From: Leptospira ilyithenensis
Lineage (GTDB): Bacteria > Spirochaetota > Leptospiria > Leptospirales > Leptospiraceae
DNA length: 64,000 bases
Assembly: GCF_004771005.1 (NCBI RefSeq)
Contig: NZ_RQHV01000043.1
Span: forward strand, 62,001 to 126,000
Direction: 5' to 3'
Within the stretch, counting starts at the first letter, position 1, and every line of letters starts with the position of its first letter. The notes beneath the pieces are model-generated. The model did not search any database and was not told the DNA's origin. It saw only the letters and a list, made by a program, of their open reading frames with translations. Positions 61,618 through 64,000 of the stretch are shown here, one piece after another. Made by a program: the position numbers and the translations under genes.

Positions 61618-63518
61618 GGCATCTCCACAGTGAAAAAAGTAAGATCATCCGAAAGTTTGGGAGAGTAAACCCTCACCGAATCCAAAATTTTTTTATTTAA
61701 AAGGTTAGGTTCCAGGTTGCGTCCGTCGCTCAATAATTCCAAGAGGCGTTCTTCTCCGAAAAGTTCCTTATAAGAGTTTTGGGCTTCCGTAATTCCGTCC
61801 GTGTAGAAAAAATAACGATCTCCCTGGCACAGGTTCATTTTCCAAGACTGAATCTTTGCTTCTTTGATCCACCCGAGAATCGGCCCTTTCCCATCAAGGA
61901 TAACGGGAGCCTTTCCTTCCCCGCTTACAAAAATGGGATTCGGATGTCCCATCACTGAATACCTTACTTCCATTGATTTCAAATCGAAACTACATGCAAG
62001 AGCCGTAATGTAGTTTTTGTCCACTACCGGGATCATTTTTTGATTCAATTCTTCCAAAAGCCGATCAGGCTCCTTATGTTTGGGGCCAAGTTCTAAAAAG
62101 CTGATTTTCAACATGGAAGCGATCAATGCCGCAGGTATCCCATGCCCCAAAACATCACATAACAAAAACATAACGGTGTCCTGATCGTGAATATAAAAAT
62201 CATAATAATCACCGCCTATTTTTTCCATAGGAATATAGACGGAATTCACCTTCAGTCCGCAAACATCTCCCTGCATACTCGGTATCAGCTTTGATTGTAA
62301 ACTTCCCGCCATGTGCATTTCATCGCTGAGAATACGGTATTGTTTTTCAAGTTCCTGAGTCCTTTGACCTACAATCATCTCCAAAGACTCATTCAGATTT
62401 TTTAATGCCTTTCTCGTCCTTGCATTTTGAATTCCTATTGCAAGGATTCCGCTGAACATAAATGCAAAGATACCATATTGGCTTAAGTATTGATTTTTTC
62501 CGATGGCCAAATCCGAAACAATATCCAAGATTCCGAAACAGGTTGCGACCAAGGCTCCTATCGAAACTACGATTGCTTCTGATTTTTTATTATAAAATCG
62601 GGCAAGAAGTGTAATGAGCAAAGGAACTTTAAAAGCAAGCAAAACATACCAAAGATATACAAATTGAAATCTATAATCCGGTTTCAACGGAAAAAATTGT
62701 ATGAACGCAATGATCACATCAAGAGAAAGAAGTGAAATTACGATACGGGAAGGTTTTTCTTCAAAAAGAGAATAAACAAATAATATAATCGTACATGGAA
62801 ACATACACTGTGAAAAAAATAAGGTTCTCACCAAAAGCTCAGGATCCCAATCCAGAAAATGAATCTTATGCAAAATGGGAATTCTCCAAGTTACAAATAA
62901 GATCGCGGTCGCAGCCAGATACAATCCCGCATGAGAAGACCGGTTCAAAATATAACTGATTGCCTGCTGTATAAAAATCCCGAAGAAGAGTGATGCAAAT
63001 ATCAACTGCCTCAAATCTTCGTAGATCAATTCATCCTTTATACTTTCATACGAACCCATACGGGGAATGTTCCGAAAGATCCCACACATGAATTCCACTT
63101 CTCTGCATTCTATCTGAACTTCTAAAATATTTTTTCCGAGAGATATACTACCTGCGGGAATGGAATAAAAACGGGAGCTGATCCAATAAGGGTAGTAGTC
63201 AGGACTAAATCGCCCAGTGGAACCGACGGGCTTTCCGTTCCAGTAGGTGCTGTCCACGGAATGAAGCCTGTCCAAAAAAATCCCTTGGGTGTAAACGGCA
63301 GATTCGGTAATATCTACCTCCAATCGGTATACTCCTCGGACGGGAACGGAATACCCTTGCTCGACCAATCCCTTCCCTACTTGAACGGGTTTTGTCTCAT
63401 TCCTCCGGAAATCCGTGAATGTCCAACCGCTTTCTAACCGCCTTACCTCTTCATTTGTTTGCGCAGTAATGCCCGCACATGCCAAAAGAAAAAAGCAGAT
63501 GAATAGGAAACGAAGCAT
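61614..63518 (-). CDS. 7TMR-DISM / SpoIIE-type PP2C phosphatase
   Basis: A 634-residue membrane phosphatase. It starts with a signal peptide (MLRFLFICFFLLACAGITAQ), followed by an extracellular beta-sandwich (about 25-160; TYWNGKPVGSTGRFSPDYYP), seven membrane segments (about 165-370), a coiled linker (NLNESLEMIVGQRTQELEKQ) and a SpoIIE domain (about 405-634; EKIGGDYYDFYI, FLLCDVLGHGIPAALIASML, YSVMGHPNPIFV, YFFYTDGITEAQNSYKELFG). It is related to the protein at 34816. SpoIIE relatives act on anti-sigma antagonists. It starts 15 bases after the partial gene at 63534 and overlaps the kinase gene at 60310 by 4 bases, so the three may form an operon. Confidence 0.92.
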   Translation of the reverse strand: MLRFLFICFFLLACAGITAQTNEEVRRLESGWTFTDFRRNETKPVQVGKGLVEQGYSVPVRGVYRLEVDITESAVYTQGIFLDRLHSVDSTYWNGKPVGSTGRFSPDYYPYWISSRFYSIPAGSISLGKNILEVQIECREVEFMCGIFRNIPRMGSYESIKDELIYEDLRQLIFASLFFGIFIQQAISYILNRSSHAGLYLAATAILFVTWRIPILHKIHFLDWDPELLVRTLFFSQCMFPCTIILFVYSLFEEKPSRIVISLLSLDVIIAFIQFFPLKPDYRFQFVYLWYVLLAFKVPLLITLLARFYNKKSEAIVVSIGALVATCFGILDIVSDLAIGKNQYLSQYGIFAFMFSGILAIGIQNARTRKALKNLNESLEMIVGQRTQELEKQYRILSDEMHMAGSLQSKLIPSMQGDVCGLKVNSVYIPMEKIGGDYYDFYIHDQDTVMFLLCDVLGHGIPAALIASMLKISFLELGPKHKEPDRLLEELNQKMIPVVDKNYITALACSFDLKSMEVRYSVMGHPNPIFVSGEGKAPVILDGKGPILGWIKEAKIQSWKMNLCQGDRYFFYTDGITEAQNSYKELFGEERLLELLSDGRNLEPNLLNKKILDSVRVYSPKLSDDLTFFTVEMP

Positions 63519-63533
63519 TTCAGCAAATGTTCA

Positions 63534-64000
63534 TCAATCCATTTCCGTAGTAAAGGACTTTGCAGACCCCTTTTCAAAATCTAACATTCGTTCCTTTGTA
63601 ATGCCGATGACATTATGTGTTAGAGTTAATTTGTCCCCGAGAAATTCAGGACTCAATCGGATCTCCACCACTCTGTACCAAAACTCTCCCGGAGGAACCG
63701 TAAAAGCATGGTTCACGCATAAACATTTGAACTTAAAACCAAAACTATGTTCTACGGGGTGAGCCTGGTGAGGAGCGGCGAAAAAATACACCGGTTCTTT
63801 GGTTTCATTTTTCATAACCAGTAAAAATTGTTTTTTCGCACCCGGCTTTAATAGAATTTTAGAATCGGGGATTGGTGTGGAAAAAGGAGCGTTCTTTCCG
63901 AAGGCAACAGAACCGGTCGTCCAAAGTGCCAGACTTTGGGAACCGGATGGTTCCCGGATTTCCATTTTCAAAGGAATCTGGGTATATTGCCAACCAATCT
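63534..64000 (-). CDS. Secreted or periplasmic beta-rich protein with CxC motif, partial
   Basis: The open frame continues upstream past base 64000 with GWQYTQIPLKMEIREPS, so this is the C-terminal 155 codons of a larger gene and the ATG/TTG near 63965-63971 are internal. The visible part has a domain with KKQFLLVMKNETKEPVYFF, APHQAHPVEHSFGFKFKC, CVNHAFTVPPGEFWYRVVE and LSPEFLGDKLTLTHNVIGI. The CLC motif followed by PPGE loosely resembles the copper-binding loop of Cox11/CtaG proteins (CFCF, then PGE), and the fold may be an Ig-like or cupredoxin sandwich. This assignment is tentative. It is co-oriented with, and 15 bases from, the SpoIIE gene. Confidence 0.7.
   Translation of the reverse strand, partial: IGWQYTQIPLKMEIREPSGSQSLALWTTGSVAFGKNAPFSTPIPDSKILLKPGAKKQFLLVMKNETKEPVYFFAAPHQAHPVEHSFGFKFKCLCVNHAFTVPPGEFWYRVVEIRLSPEFLGDKLTLTHNVIGITKERMLDFEKGSAKSFTTEMD

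Overview
The window looks like chromosomal DNA of a Leptospira species, or a close relative in the Leptospiraceae, possibly of the saprophytic type. This rests on protein character: WG (KWG) repeats, many lipoproteins whose lipobox ends in S-C or N-C, 7TMR-DISM signalling proteins, and very many hybrid kinases and SpoIIE-type phosphatases. Base composition is moderately AT-rich. No tRNA, rRNA or CRISPR array was seen. The species assignment is an inference.

Layout. 1-2705: end of a response regulator gene and a hybrid histidine kinase. 3289-6652: lipoprotein, WG-repeat protein, CPBP protease and DUF1415 protein. 7200-11815: an accessory island of short genes, all on the + strand, each followed by a palindromic element or its left half. 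The genes are three RHH-antitoxin/PIN-toxin pairs, a winged-helix/nucleotidyltransferase pair, a VOC protein and a PIN-toxin remnant. The elements resemble integron attC sites, but no integron integrase is present. 11820-12455: decayed PadR regulator and alpha/beta hydrolase. 12512-21192: lipoproteins (three with beta-propeller-like repeats) around a LytS-like kinase and an AraC-type response regulator. 21224-25639: PLP-fold membrane protein, three 177-bp tandem repeats, a Xer recombinase and recA. 25742-36768: sensor kinase with response regulator, lipoprotein, aldo/keto reductase, a ClpB-like chaperone under a CIRCE element, and a TPM protein with a SpoIIE phosphatase. 36786-51724: two more hybrid kinases and a chemotaxis cluster (cheW, mcp, cheA, cheB, cheY on the minus strand, cheD on the plus strand). 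The cluster is accompanied by three kinases that share an unusual middle domain. 51813-64000: AraC regulator, patatin, P-type ATPase, C69-type hydrolase, a large flavoprotein-like/polyferredoxin membrane fusion, a kinase/SpoIIE pair and a partial secreted protein.

How the genes fit together. More than a third of the window is signal transduction: histidine kinases feeding response regulators, a CheA phosphorelay feeding CheY and CheB, and 7TM-controlled PP2C phosphatases of the RsbU kind. The most unusual part is the 7.2-11.8 kb island. It has the organisation of a cluster of gene cassettes with attC-like sites but no integrase, stocked with toxin-antitoxin modules that carry their own promoters and operators.
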